Source of the DNA: Paulinella micropora
Lineage: Eukaryota > Cercozoa > Imbricatea > Euglyphida > Paulinellidae
Length of the DNA: 64,000 bases
Direction: 5' to 3'
NCBI GenBank assembly: GCA_019918135.1
Contig: WBZZ01002820.1
Location: 85,234-149,233 of the forward strand
The position numbers and the translations under genes are program-made. Positions 10,134 to 20,689 of the stretch are shown here, piece after piece. The notes under the pieces are model-generated. The model was not told where the DNA came from. It did not search any database and was given only the letters and a program-made list of their open reading frames with translations. Every line of letters begins with the position of its first letter. Positions within the stretch are counted from its first letter, which is position 1.

Positions 10134-10720
10134 CTTCTGAAGGCACCTGAGATTTCTTCATTCCCTTTCCAATCCGCCCGCATTTGAGCCATCCTCTCTT
10201 CCCATGACTGGGCGTTCTTCCGACTCTTCAGTTCGGGCGCCTCTGCCATATCCGTCCACGCATCCTCCACCAAGCCGTCCTCTGAGGGCATCTCTACCTC
10301 CTTCTGGTGGTACTTGACTTCCGAAAACTCATCCCACTTACCCAGATTCGCCATCCGATCCAGAATCAAGGCGAACTGAATAGGCGCCTTCTTCTCAAAG
10401 AACCCCGTGAAGCAGGTAAATGCCTGCTCACGTATCTTCCGAAGGTCACACCACTTGAGTGAGTTCCGATACGTCAGCCCCTGTGCCCTAGTGCCTAATC
10501 TACAAGCAATCACCAAATGTTGCTTCCTAGACGGCACCGGGATCGGGTGATCCACCATCCGGTCCAAAACCTTATCCTCACATAGTGCCTTGTCGTGGAA
10601 CGGTAGGACAATAGAGAACGGTTTCTCACCTTCGAAATACTTCGTGAGCAACTTCGCCGTCTCCCCAGAATTCCGCGGACAAAGAGGTTTGTCACCCCAC
10701 ATGTTCCCCACGAAATCCAT
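10043..10720 (-). pseudogene. Pre-RT conserved region 2, copy B
   Basis: A 225-codon frame, the counterpart of copy A 6152-6700. The useful part ends near 10,150 (EERMAQMRADWKGNEE); beyond that it is a shadow of the RT fragment. Function unknown. Confidence 0.6.
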
Positions 10721-10724
10721 TATT

Positions 10725-11297
10725 TCATCCTCCGTTCCCCCCCGTTGAAACCCGCATCGACATCAACGGTTCAAACAACGGCCTATTGGCATGTGATGCT
10801 TTTGCATGGAAGCAGTATCGGTTCTGAAGGAACACATAAGGCCTCTTCTTCCCATCCCTGAACCTATCCATCCCTGCCTCCACCTCCATGTTACGTTCTT
10901 CCAAAGTGCAGGCCATAATCTGGGCACACCGGGCCTGAATTAAGTCCTCCACCGTTGCCCTTTCCCACCGTCGAACAACGTTCCTAGCCTTTCCCGCAAG
11001 CCCACGGTACTCCGGTTGGAAATCCCTGTAATAATTGTCCAACGCCGGGTGTTGATAAGGCTTCGGTATGACCAACTGCACCCTTGCGCTCCGCGCAATG
11101 GCATGCGAGTCACCGACACCCCCCGTGCAAAGTCTATTGAATGACACCGCGTAAGTATCTGTATGGAAGATATGAACCGCAGTCCACCCCCTCACCATAT
11201 CCTCCGCGTCATCATCACTAATCCCGTAGTGCACTAAACCTGACCGGCAATCAATTAATGTATTCATCCTATTGAGTTGCTTGAGTCCAATCAGCAA
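10725..11297 (-). pseudogene. Pre-RT conserved region 1, copy B
   Basis: A 190-codon frame with SGLVHYGISDDDAEDMVRG, then a basic helical part (ARNVVRRWERATVEDLIQAR) and FLQNRYCFHAKASHANR. It matches copy A 6681-7022 and extends further upstream. I do not recognise the domain. Confidence 0.6.
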
Positions 11298-11449
11298 CCC
11301 CCCCGATACTCCGGACAGACATAGAACTGGATGTCAAAGGACTTACCAGAGTAGAGTTCAATGGTCAAAACCATCGTCCCCGTAACCTCCGCCCTCGCCT
11401 TTCTATTCACCCCCTCTATGCCTTTAATCGGCAACATATTTTTATCCAA

Positions 11450-12076
11450 TCACGCCCGATTGGACGTTATGAAATCCGCGCCCGCGATATTAATGTTAAA
11501 CAACGCATCATTGGCCACATCGCATGCACTCTCCAGATTCACACAGTAGACCTGAGTAATGCACAACGCATGCTCTTTTGGCATCTCAATAGCCTCCAGG
11601 CGCTCCTTCAAGTCAGATAAAAGAACAAAACTGTTATTCAAATTTTTCCGATCCGACAGCCCGCTCCTGATGAACCCCTCACCAAAAGCAGTAGCTTTCA
11701 TCCCCCCGGTATTTATACCCGTCGCCGTTTTACCTTCGGGCTTAAGCTTCTTCACCCGCACCGGCACCGGCTTAGCCTCCCAATCGGGCTCCGGGATGAT
11801 AGAAACATTATTTTTAAACCTCACCGTCGGGACCGGTAAAATTTTCAGAGTAGGATCCGACTTTCGCCATGCGATAGTAACAACTCTTTTATTTATAAAT
11901 TCAACTTGTCTGGCCTTCTCGGGCCCCCGTTTCCCTTTGTTGTCACCCCGCCTAGCCCGTTCAATCGTTATCTGCATCACAGAACCATCCATTCCAAGAG
12001 TCAATTGCTGACTTCTGTGAGAAAGGTTACCTGTGGGTTTCGCCTCGACTTCCCGCCTTTCAGGCTTCTTCTCCAA
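11450..12076 (-). pseudogene. Protease-zone region, copy B
   Basis: A 208-codon frame between the zinc-finger gag part and the pre-RT regions. Its position is that of the retroviral-type protease. The end reads LFNINIAGADFITSNRA, which resembles the shape of an aspartic protease start (a GA-x-FI pattern), but the expected catalytic Asp of the D-S/T-G triplet is not present. So either the site is mutated or this is another domain. Confidence 0.45.
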
Positions 12077-12137
12077 AGTCGTCGGGGCCCCGGTGAAGTG
12101 CTGCTCATCTGAGGCACAACACCATCCTCATGAGTAC

Positions 12138-12917
12138 TCACGAACGAATCCATCCCCCCCCCCCTCCACAGTTATCCCTCTGCTGGGCCTTACCAGCTGG
12201 AGTTTCATCCTCCCCCATCTCGGAGATTTCTACTCCTCCTTCCTCCTCCACTTCCTCATTGGAAGCCGCCGCCATTTTCGCCTTCTTGTGTGGCCGGGTG
12301 GTTCCCCCCTTCCTAAAGCGCTTCTTGGCCTTGAAGCAGTCTTTTCCTCCACGGCCTCCACGTCCTCCGCGACCACCGACCCCAGCGTCCCGCAAGGACT
12401 TAGTTGCGCCATCGAACGTGGCCAAGCGTTCTCTGACTAGACGCCGGACCTGCTGATCCTTGATCGTCAGCTGGCCCTTGTTACGGATGGCCCTTATCGC
12501 CTCCCATAACGAGGAGCCGTTGTTTTCCCCCCTCAACGACGCCTCCATGGCTCTCCAGTCCTTGTCTTTGTCAGAGTGAAGGCCTGGGCACTCAGCCTTC
12601 TTCGAGCATTGATAGCCCTTGAGGTAATAGTCCCAGCAAAGCCGACGCCCCTTGGTCTGGGAGGGAGTGGCAGCCTTCCCCTGCTTAATGCCAGGAGGGG
12701 GAGGAATACGCTCATCGTTTTCATCCTCCTCCACTTCTTCCACCTCCCGTTTGCTCTGCTTACCGTAACCTCCCTTTTTTACCGATGGGATACGGCGTCT
12801 TGGAACTACTCCTCCCGTCTTGATGACAAGCACCTTCCCGGTTTGCTTGCTGTCCATCTGGCCTCTAGCCATCGCCGTCAAAGTCTTATTGAGTCCAGCA
12901 GAGGTGACTCGTATCAT
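12138..12917 (-). pseudogene. Gag C-terminal part with CCCH zinc finger and RGG box, copy B
   Basis: A 259-codon frame. It contains a Cys-Cys-Cys-His cluster spaced C-x9-C-x5-C-x3-H (CWDYYLKGYQC...ECPGLH), resembling CCCH RNA-binding fingers rather than the usual CCHC gag knuckle. Further on lies a Gly/Arg repeat (GVGGRGGRGGRGG) followed by a basic stretch (KAKKRFRKGG) and an acidic tail (NEEVEEEGG). This combination points to an RNA-binding nucleocapsid-like role. It overlaps the next upstream gag fragment by ~30 bp in another frame. Confidence 0.65.
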
Positions 12918-13410
12918 CCCATGTCCTCTCGGCAGTCAGAAAGTCCTTCCACATATCCCTTCCGGACTTGTAACTGTCAGCGAACTCCTTCCATGCTTTT
13001 GACTGATCCATCGTAAAGTCTACATTATCCGGGATCATTGTCCTCCACTTGTTACCTGGCCAACCAGCAATAATGGCCCGGTAAACGCATAGGTCGTGCT
13101 GATAAATCCTCGCCAGCACATGACGGGTGAACCGTTTAAGGCTCATGAAGAACGCGTTGTCCTTCTTCAGCCTTTCCAGTTCGTCACGAAATTCTCCCCA
13201 GACCCTCACCGGCCTTTTGCTAGTCACCGCCAACGCATTGCCAACAACAGTAGAAAGGTGTCCGGTTAGCATGACTTCACTAGTCAAGTCCCAATGACTC
13301 TCATGAGTCACGAGCAAACTAATGAGCGCATGCATCATAGCATGAGTCTTCGACAACTTGATACTTCCCGTGTCTCCATAGAAATCACGGTCCTGTATCT
13401 CCTTCTGCAT
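12886..13410 (-). pseudogene. Gag middle fragment, copy B
   Basis: A 174-codon helical, Trp/Arg-rich frame (WGEFRDELERLKKDN, HDLCVYRAIIAGWPGNKW). Assigned to gag by position between the capsid-like upstream pieces and the CCCH part. No motif recognised. Confidence 0.5.
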
Positions 13411-13784
13411 CCCCTTTGGATACTGTCAATCGTCAAAGCCTCCATAAGGTCCGTCTCAGTACAATGCAGGAGGATATTGACCAAAGTCATAGGGGATTCA
13501 AAATTGTTTTCCTCCAACATCTTACAGAGAACATTGATCCCTTTTCGCAACCATGGGGAGTTAATGTACGACAAACAGTTCACCTGTCGGGTAAACCAAA
13601 TTGTCAGCTTTGTTTCCCCTTTTGTTCCTGGTGCGAATGCAAGAGCGTCAAACTTTTCGAGGAAAGCAATCATTCTCTTCCTCTCCTGTTGATAACGCTG
13701 TTGCAGGTCCGTGGGATCATCTTCCTCCCTTTTCTTAACTACCGAAAATCTCTCTTCGAAATTCCCACGCTGCATATTTTTCAA
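13335..13784 (-). pseudogene. Gag fragment, copy B
   Basis: A 149-codon frame with FEERFSVVKKREEDDPTDL and QRYQQERKRMIAFLEKF, a long charged helix. It overlaps its neighbours by ~50-75 bp in other frames, as expected for a frameshifted gag. Confidence 0.5.
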
Positions 13785-14100
13785 TGCAAACCTCCACGGC
13801 CTTTACGACCTCCAGTAGGTATAAGAGAAATAGGTAGAGGCTCACATGTGCCTGTTCCCTTGCCATAGCCACCAGATTAGGATCTGCCACTGTGGCTGCA
13901 GCGTTGGTAAGCTTGGTCTGAGCGAGTACCGCCGCTTCAGCTTCCTTGTTCAGCTGTTCCAAGTATCTGACGACATAGCTAGACAAAGCATCCTCCTTTT
14001 TGACTGTCGCCAGTCTAGCCATGAAGCCATCCACATGGACCAAATCCAACATATCAGGTGTGTTTTTCCCCCACACCTGGAGTTTGTGTCCTTCATCCAT
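13735..14100 (-). pseudogene. Gag N-terminal fragment, copy B
   Basis: A 121-codon frame (VHVDGFMARLATVKKED, AEAAVLAQTKLTNAAATV) with helical composition. Assigned to gag by position. Confidence 0.45.
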
Positions 14101-14479
14101 TTTGCCTCCTTCAACTTCTCTTTAGCAGAGTTCCAAATCTGCACCGCCTTAGAGAATGCATCAGAGACTACAGGCCAGACCTCGTATCTGAAGAAGTTTC
14201 CTGCCTTATTAGATCAAAGGATTCAGCTTTAGCAGCATCATTCCTCACACCCAAATAAAGTCTTCAGACCAGTTGTCCTTCACTTCCGTCCCCGTCATGA
14301 GGATTGTGACATCGGACTGTTCCGAAGGAATAGGAGGCGGGAAATACTCCTCATCCCCGTTCTCAAACCTTGGATGACCCACCATTTGCAGTTCACAGAG
14401 GTAAGGAGAACATCCTTGCCCTCCTTACCTGCGAAGGTACCAAAGTTTTTAGTTTAGGTTCGGTCGGTGTGTAGCCTGT

Positions 14480-14707
14480 CTAAGCAAACGGGGGTAAATC
14501 ATACCCCCATCTAGTCAAAACACTGGCCTCCATTTTCACCACATCGAACACCTCCTGATCACGATGTCTGTTTTTGAACTTACTTGCCAGAGGGACAAAG
14601 TGTGCCAAAAACTCGTGCTGTTCCTGGGATCCTACTATATATTCCGATGCTATATGTAGTAGAAATCCCCCACAGCTGTCGATTGCAACGGGATCCGGAG
14701 AACACAC
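14480..14707 (-). pseudogene. Possible first gag fragment, copy B
   Basis: A 75-codon frame (SCGGFLLHIASEYIVG, FKNRHRDQEVFDVVKM) ending at a stop at 14480. It is protein-like in composition and collinear with the gag fragments, but has no recognised motif. 14,101-14,479 between them has no continuous frame. Confidence 0.35.
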
Positions 14708-14750
14708 GGATCCTTGTAGGGATCGTATGTCGTCGTCGCAGACATGTTGT

Positions 14751-15600
14751 CCACCTGGGTGTCAAGGTCCAAGTTTCGAGATCAGGGTCCCACCCCTGTC
14801 GATCTTCAAAACCCCCCTCTCCACCTGTAGTTTCCCTTTTCCTGAACGACTGTAAGCACTACCTCACACGACCAGCACAGAGTACTGATCGTCGAGAAGC
14901 TACTTAACACACCTCACCCAGACACCGTCAACAACAGTGACCGAGCTGGTTCCCAGAAGTGCGTCGTTCCAATTCCAAATCCTTGTGACTTCGTTAAAGG
15001 CATAGTGACTCCAAATGTATTAAGACCTAACCCTTACGAGCTCAAAGGAAAAAAGGAATTTCATAAAAAGATTGAACACAACTGGTTCAGTACTAACATT
15101 CACTTTTAAAGTAGAAAGGGAAGTCAGGAATGAACCCAAACAACAAGCCAAAGGGAAACCACCGTTAAAAAACGGAGTGTCCCTATGACCGGGTCATCTG
15201 ACACGATGCGTTACGTCCGTAACCTGCACAAATGCCAAAACCTACCATAAACGACAACCCATAAATGCAATTTCCCTTATCTAGCCATAATTTCACAGTC
15301 ACGGGAAAACTGCCAAATTTCATGGAATTTCCATGAAAATAATCCATAACTTTAAACGGTTACTACAATCGCAAAAAGGATCGGGTCAACGCTATTAATT
15401 ATTATGGGAGATTAATTCATTAGGATGCTACAACTTGGTGTAACACTGATAACCTCTCCCACTCCGGTAAACGGTTAAGTGTAAAATATAGGATTTAAGG
15501 CCGTATGGGGTTTAAGCTTCCCAGGAGGCTTCACTTCCATATCACTTTATCCTAATACAACATTATTACTGGCGACATTCATTTTCGCCTCTAAATTCTC
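14751..15600. other. Non-coding, probable leader or LTR zone of copy B
   Basis: About 850 bp without a coding frame, placed where a minus-strand element would keep its leader and 5' LTR. I could not pair it with sequence left of copy A, so no LTR is called. Confidence 0.3.
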
Positions 15601-15860
15601 TTTGACCTATATAACTTTTTCGACCTATATAACTTTTTCGACCTATATAACTTTTTCGACCTATATAACTTTTTCGACCTATATAACTTTTTCGACCTGT
15701 ATAAAAAGGTTTGACGTATATAAAAAAGTTTGACGCCTGTATACGTCAAACTTTTTCACATACGTCAAACTTTTTTATATAGGTTAAAGTTTTTTTCATA
15801 TACGTCAAACATTTTTATATAGGTTAAAGTTTTTTATATAAGTATAACTTTTTCCTGCAA
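15601..15860. repeat. 18-bp tandem array followed by inverted variants
   Basis: Units GACCTATATAACTTTTTC start at 15604, 15622, 15640, 15658, 15676, and a diverged one at 15694. The following 150 bp hold related motifs in both orientations (GTTTGACGTATATAAAAAAG, then ATACGTCAAACTTTTT), so the block can fold on itself. Confidence 0.92.
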
Positions 15861-18000
15861 TTTATATGTAGGTTCTACTAGTCGGTAGACTGATGCAGCG
15901 AGTAAACTCATTCAATATTCAAGATTTTGAGGTGCTGTCTGCGCAGAATTCAATGTTTTTAGTGGGAACGGTCTGTCCCGTATTAAGGTTTTCAGTTCAT
16001 ATAAGCTATTGCTGTCATCTGGGTGTATGTTCTGAATTTCGACAAACTAGTTTTCGACCTATGTTTTCCTAGTTTTTGTTTTATACCGTACATCTCTGCA
16101 AAAACCCTTTGGCAGGATTGCTCAACATAACATTTGAATTCATTTGAGCACTTGTGCGTCAAAATGAGTGAAGAGTGCATCATGCACACAACATTTTTCA
16201 GTTAAAAACACCATACTTGCTATGTCCTGAAAAGTGAAAATAGAAGTCGATAATAAGGATTTCAAATACGGGAGTAACCAAGTTTTCTGATGAAAACACT
16301 TGCGTCATGCTTGCTTTGGCTTGAAACAACGTGGTCTGAACAAACACTCGCTGTGTCAAGATGGACCTCCAACAGACACTGGTGTAGCCGGCCCGTCAAT
16401 TTCTGTTGGAAATATTTGACAGGATCATGCCAATTCCCGGAGAGGAAACCAGAAAAATTTCCAAAAAATATTTGAAACAAACAGGCCTATCGACATACGT
16501 AGCCTTTGAAGAGAAGGCCGCACTAATTTTTTTTTATTTGACGGTTTTTGCGGGGTCGAGATTGGTAAAAGTCGTGTCTCTTGAGAGTTTTGTGTTTTTT
16601 TTCTGTGTATTTTTCATGCATCCTTTCACGTCCCGTGGTCTTGTACAGTCGTTTCACACGTTGTGCCCATGCTGTCTGCAAAATGGTTTGTTGTAAAACT
16701 TATCTGTAGCATGTGTTGTTCCCTTTTCCCTGAATCACTTTTTTGCACCTGTCCTGTATCGCTCCTATATGTGCTGTGTGTGCTTTTCTTGGAATGTTAT
16801 GTGCTGAATCTATTCACAATCACATGGTCTTTGTTTTGCATATGTTCAAATCCTGCTCCTTTCTTTGTAACCCTGCTGTTGGTGACCTTTTCTGGGCTCC
16901 AGACAGGCTAAAAAAATACTAATTGAGATTTTTACAGATTTTCAATTTTTTTCTGCACTTTCTGCACAAAATGTTTTTATTAAATAGTGTCTTTGATTTC
17001 CTTCACTTTTTGTACTAGTACCGGCCTTGTATTTAAATAAAAAAAATTTGAGTGAGGGCCTTATGCCCTTTTCTTGCTGACTTTGGCAGGTTTGTTTGCA
17101 GGCTTGAGGTTACCTTTTTGTAAAAAAACTTTGTACATTTAATTATAAGCATACAGAGAAAGATATTATATAAAAATTTATTGAAAAGCATACTGGGAAC
17201 AGTATGAGAACTGACTTTGATTTTTGGTCATCACAAGCATCATTTTTTCAGGTGGCAAGGTGGCCACTTTTTCCCGGTGGGGGGTGTGCAAATTAGTTGG
17301 GAAAAAAGGGTGGGCGACGGGAAATTGATTGGTTTGAAGTCAATTTTGATTATTTTTCAATGAGGTTTTCGTAATATGTTAGTCCATCACTTTCTTTATG
17401 AACATGTATAATTTCTATTTAATAAAATTACATATTCCGTTCTAATTTTTTTTTGAATTCTACCGACCACTTTTATACGGGAGAACCTACATATGTTTTT
17501 TAATTTTTTTTTAAAGTTTTAAGTTTAAGTTTTATTAATAAATTGTTTTGATTTTCAAAAATATTGTATTTAATAAATCATTGATAATAATATTATATTA
17601 CTATAATATTAATATTAAATAATAATAGTACTACTTATTTAATTTATTCGTATTATTAATATTAATAATATATTATTCTTAATATTAATAATTACATAAT
17701 AAAAAAATGAAAAAGGCCCCATCCTCACCCTTCCCTGTGGCACACATCCACTTATGTACGTGCCTCCAAGTTTAAACTTAAAATGGTGTCACAGCTTATT
17801 AATACCAAACACACTCTCTTGCTCTATGTCACTTTCTCTCTATCCCTCCCTGTCTCCCTTTCTCTCTTGCTCTACCTCCCTTTCTCTCTTCACCCCCATT
17901 ATTACTTAAACGAATATTACTAAAGCAATAAAGCTACGGCATGAAAGAGTGCTACCCTACGTCTCCTGTGGAGTTCGGCTATATAGCTACTCTAATGCAA
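15861..18000. other. AT-rich non-coding stretch
   Basis: About 2.1 kb with no supported gene. 17,440-17,700 is extremely AT-rich with many ATTAATATTA strings. 17,800-17,890 is CT-rich (CTCTCTTGCTCTA-type repeats), followed by a run of C at 18,001-18,016. Confidence 0.6.
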
Positions 18001-18023
18001 CCCCCCCCCCCCCCCCGCCCCCT

Positions 18024-18541
18024 CTAAACATACTGCACATGCTGCTCCATTGGAATTTCCAGCTCATCTAGAATCCCTCGGATTGTTTCCTGGCTATCTG
18101 CTGGGATTTTGTGTTCTGCTGGGATTTTGTGTTCTGCTGTAAGCCAAAAATCGAAAGCTCTGCAATCATTCCAAGTATATTCAGACTTCCTTGCCTTGGA
18201 TTCGCATCCATTAACCTTAAAACTCCACACTCCACTTCTATTACATCGGGCAGGACCATATGTGCCCGTCAGCGTATTTCGATCCTGAGTGCCGTACATT
18301 ATCAATTCTACCATAGCTACATCTTCCTCTACCCAACAACTTGCTACTTTCCCCACATTCCATGCTCTTATCGCTCCGTCCCTAAACAGTTCCTCTACTT
18401 CCTCTCTACCCTCAGCCTCCGTTACTGCTACAAAACTACCTATTTCTGGCGGCCATCCCTCAAATTCCATGGCTGGGATGCTACTTGGTGGCAGAGGGGA
18501 TCCCGTTGCGGCTTGGGAACTAGACGATGATGACGCCACCA
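18024..18541 (-). CDS. Hypothetical protein exon with AEHKIP duplication
   Basis: A 172-codon minus-strand frame ending at a stop at 18024. It looks like real protein: a Ser-rich start, AMEFEGWPPEIGSFVAVTE, RDGAIRAWNVGKVASCW, NRSGVWSFKVNGCESKARK, and an 18-bp tandem duplication giving AEHKIP twice. No family recognised. The frame has no ATG at its left edge. The first in-frame ATG is at 18471, while the frame continues upstream to CTGTAG (about 18,580), which could be a splice acceptor. So it is either the last exon of a gene interrupted upstream by the GATA tract or a gene starting at 18471. Confidence 0.45.
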
Positions 18542-18585
18542 ACGCTGCTGGGGGCGCATCTTCTATCTACAGGTACATGGCCAGC

Positions 18586-18587
<2 letters not shown>

Positions 18588-18652
<65 letters not shown>
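18588..18652. repeat. (GATA)n microsatellite
   Basis: About 16 uninterrupted TAGA/GATA units. Confidence 0.98.
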
Positions 18653-18655
<3 letters not shown>

Positions 18656-19040
18656 CCTGAAGGCCGGTTCTCGCTGCCTCCGCGCTCACCGCACCATCGC
18701 CCTATATTAATATTTTACATAGACAGCTAACTAGCTATATATATATATATAACATATAGATAGATAGATACCTGAACGCCGCCGCTGGCTGCCTCCGCGT
18801 TCGCCACACCCTCGCTGCCCTGTTTTACACAGGTAGATAGCCAGCTAGATACATAGATAGATAGATAGATACCTGAAGGCGGGTGCTCGCTGCCTCCGCG
18901 CTCACCGCACCATTGCCCTATATTAACATTGTACATAGATAGATAGGTAGCTAGCTAGATATGTATATAGATAGATACCTGAACGCCGCCGCTGGCTGCC
19001 TCCGCGCTCGCCACACCCTCGCTGCCCTATTTTACACAGG
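18656..19040. repeat. Dimeric minisatellite with A-B-A-B order
   Basis: Four ~100-bp units begin with CCTGAA at 18656, 18771, 18872 and 18978. Types alternate: A (GCTCACCGCACCATYGCCCT) and B (GAACGCCGCCGCTGGCTGCC). They are joined by GATA/TAGC spacers. A fifth B-like unit lies alone at 20,168-20,217. Confidence 0.9.
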
Positions 19041-19064
19041 TAGATAGCTAGCTAGCTAGCTAGC

Positions 19065-19120
<56 letters not shown>
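19041..19120. repeat. TAGC/GATA microsatellite
   Basis: A short (TAGC)n run followed by about 16 GATA units, abutting repeat R1 copy 1. Confidence 0.97.
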
Positions 19121-19121
<1 letters not shown>

Positions 19122-19531
19122 GAGATATCGACTAATGTCAGAAAAAAGGAGCTTCTGATTTCGTCAACCAAGGAAGTCTGTGGGTAAAGTATTAACCCGA
19201 TGCCCAGCTAAGCCGTGATGTTTGCACGGAAGGGACTGATACAGGCGATACCAAATCTCCCTAGTACCAGGCGGGGCCAGGGCTCGTTCCATAAGCGCCC
19301 CTTGCAGAACGAGCTCCCACCTCCATTACAGAGGACCCGTAAGCAGATGCAGTTTCGAGACTGTTCGACAGTCTAGTATAAACCGACAGAGCACTGTGGG
19401 TTCTATTCCGGGCTCAACAAGCGAGAAAGGGCACCCTGAAGGAACAGGATTGTGCTTCCCGTCGCTATTTCGGCATGTGACTTATAGGCGTATGGCTAGG
19501 CACACATAAGGCACCCCACCACGGGCCCAGC

Positions 19532-19532
<1 letters not shown>
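19121..19532. repeat. Dispersed repeat R1, copy 1
   Basis: About 410 bp, starting at GATATCGACTAATGTCAG and ending at GGGCCCAGCA. It is near-identical to copies at 19,591 and 41,414. There is no ORF. It sits between two GATA tracts, so it behaves like a short non-autonomous element or satellite unit. A B-box-like GGTTCTATTCC occurs near 19,398 without a clear A box. Confidence 0.9.

Positions 19533-19590
<58 letters not shown>
19533..19590. repeat. (GATA)n microsatellite
   Basis: About 14 units between R1 copies 1 and 2. Confidence 0.98.
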
Positions 19591-19592
<2 letters not shown>

Positions 19593-20030
19593 TCGACTAA
19601 TGTCAGAAAAAAAGGAGCTTCTGATTTCGTCAACCAAGGAAGTCTGTGGGTAAAGTATTAACCCGATGCCCAGCTAAGCCGTGATGTTTGCACGGAAGGG
19701 ACTGATACAGGCGATACCAAAGCTCCCTAGTACCAGGCGGGGCCAGGGCTCGTTCCATAAGCGCCCCTTGCAGAACGAGCTCCCACCTCCATTACAGAGG
19801 ACCCAGTAAGCAGATGGAGTTTCGAGACTGTTCGACAGTCCAGTATAAACCGACAGAGCACTGTGGGTTTTATTCCGGGCTCAACAAGCGAGAAAGGGCA
19901 CCCTGAGGGAACAGGATTGTGCTTCCCGTCGCTATTTCGGCATGTGACTTATAGGCGTATGGCTAGGCACACATAAGGCACCCCACCACGGGCCCAGCAC
20001 ACCCACACCATCCCCTAATTCTCTGTTTGT
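19591..20030. repeat. Dispersed repeat R1, copy 2
   Basis: Near-identical to copy 1 but runs ~20-30 bp further (through ACACCCACACCATCCCC). It is followed by about 90 bp of unique sequence and another GATA tract at 20,121-20,164. Confidence 0.9.
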
Positions 20031-20118
20031 CGACAGATGGCACCCATTTCAAAAAACCAAGCCCAAGGGAGGGTCAGTGACACCTCAAGTGGCCTTGGTA
20101 CACTCCGTGGAGTAAGTG

Positions 20119-20165
<47 letters not shown>

Positions 20166-20213
20166 CTACCTGAACGCCGCCATTGCTGGCTGCCTCCGCG
20201 CTCACACTGCCCT

Positions 20214-20248
<35 letters not shown>
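20031..20248. other. Unique spacer, GATA tract, B-type minisatellite unit and (ATT)n
   Basis: Unique sequence to ~20,120, (GATA)n to ~20,164, one B-type minisatellite unit to ~20,217, then (ATT)n to 20,248, where the first SINE starts. Confidence 0.85.
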
Positions 20249-20514
20249 GGACACCGTGATAGCCCAGTGGTCAAGTTCTACCATCTGGGCCCTGTCGCCA
20301 GTTCGATTCCCGTCGGTGCCACCAGTATTTTCATTGAACATACCGATCCGTCTGGACCAATATTTTCATTGAACATACCGGCCCGTCTGGAAGTGTTGGA
20401 ACTGTCCTTGCGGGGGTGTCATTAGAGCTTATCGTCAATTCTTCGTACTCCCCTCACGGGTGAGACGATGGAGGCGCATGTGCAGAAATGCATCAGCCAT
20501 TGACAGAGAAGCAC
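20249..20514 (+). mobile_element. tRNA-derived SINE, copy 1 (long form)
   Basis: 266 bp. The first 76 nt have tRNA form: A box TAGCCCAGTGG, B box AGTTCGATTCC, pairing ends (GGACACC with GGTGCC) and a terminal ACCA. Then come two tandem copies of a 35-bp module (AGTATTTTCATTGAACATAC...), a unique body, and a 3' part ending GACAGAGAAGCAC before (ATT)n at 20,515-20,552. RNA polymerase III transcription and LINE-dependent retroposition are inferred from the family type. Confidence 0.93.
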
Positions 20515-20689
20515 TATTATTATTATTACTATTATTATTATTATTATTATTATTTGGGGGGCACCAATACATGGTTGGGTGTCACCGCCACACGGCGGGG
20601 TTGGGGCCGTTGGCAGCTTGTTATGAGGGGTACATAATCAGTGCTCCACTGATTCATGAGACGGAAACTTTTACTGAGAGAAGCTCTCT

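Larger units (their letters stand above)
9116..14750 (-). mobile_element. Gypsy-type LTR retroelement copy B, truncated in pol
   Basis: Minus-strand gag and pol fragments in order from ~14,700 down to 9,116. RNase H and integrase are missing: similarity to copy A stops at 9,116, inside the region after RT motif C. Frames are broken at many points. The gag region is better preserved than in copy A. Both copies lie in the same orientation. No LTR was identified. Confidence 0.85.

Noticed and set aside
16262-16911. Several 60-96-codon frames in 16.2-16.9 kb
   Set aside because: Overlap each other on both strands, no motif, no splice or composition support.
18588-19120. Possible CRISPR-like array of GC-rich units between regular GATA spacers
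   Set aside because: Units and spacers are all repeated minisatellite and microsatellite DNA in a eukaryotic context; no unique spacers.
20221-20250. Poly-Ile or poly-Asn open frames in ATT tracts
   Set aside because: Microsatellite translation, also seen at every other ATT tract.
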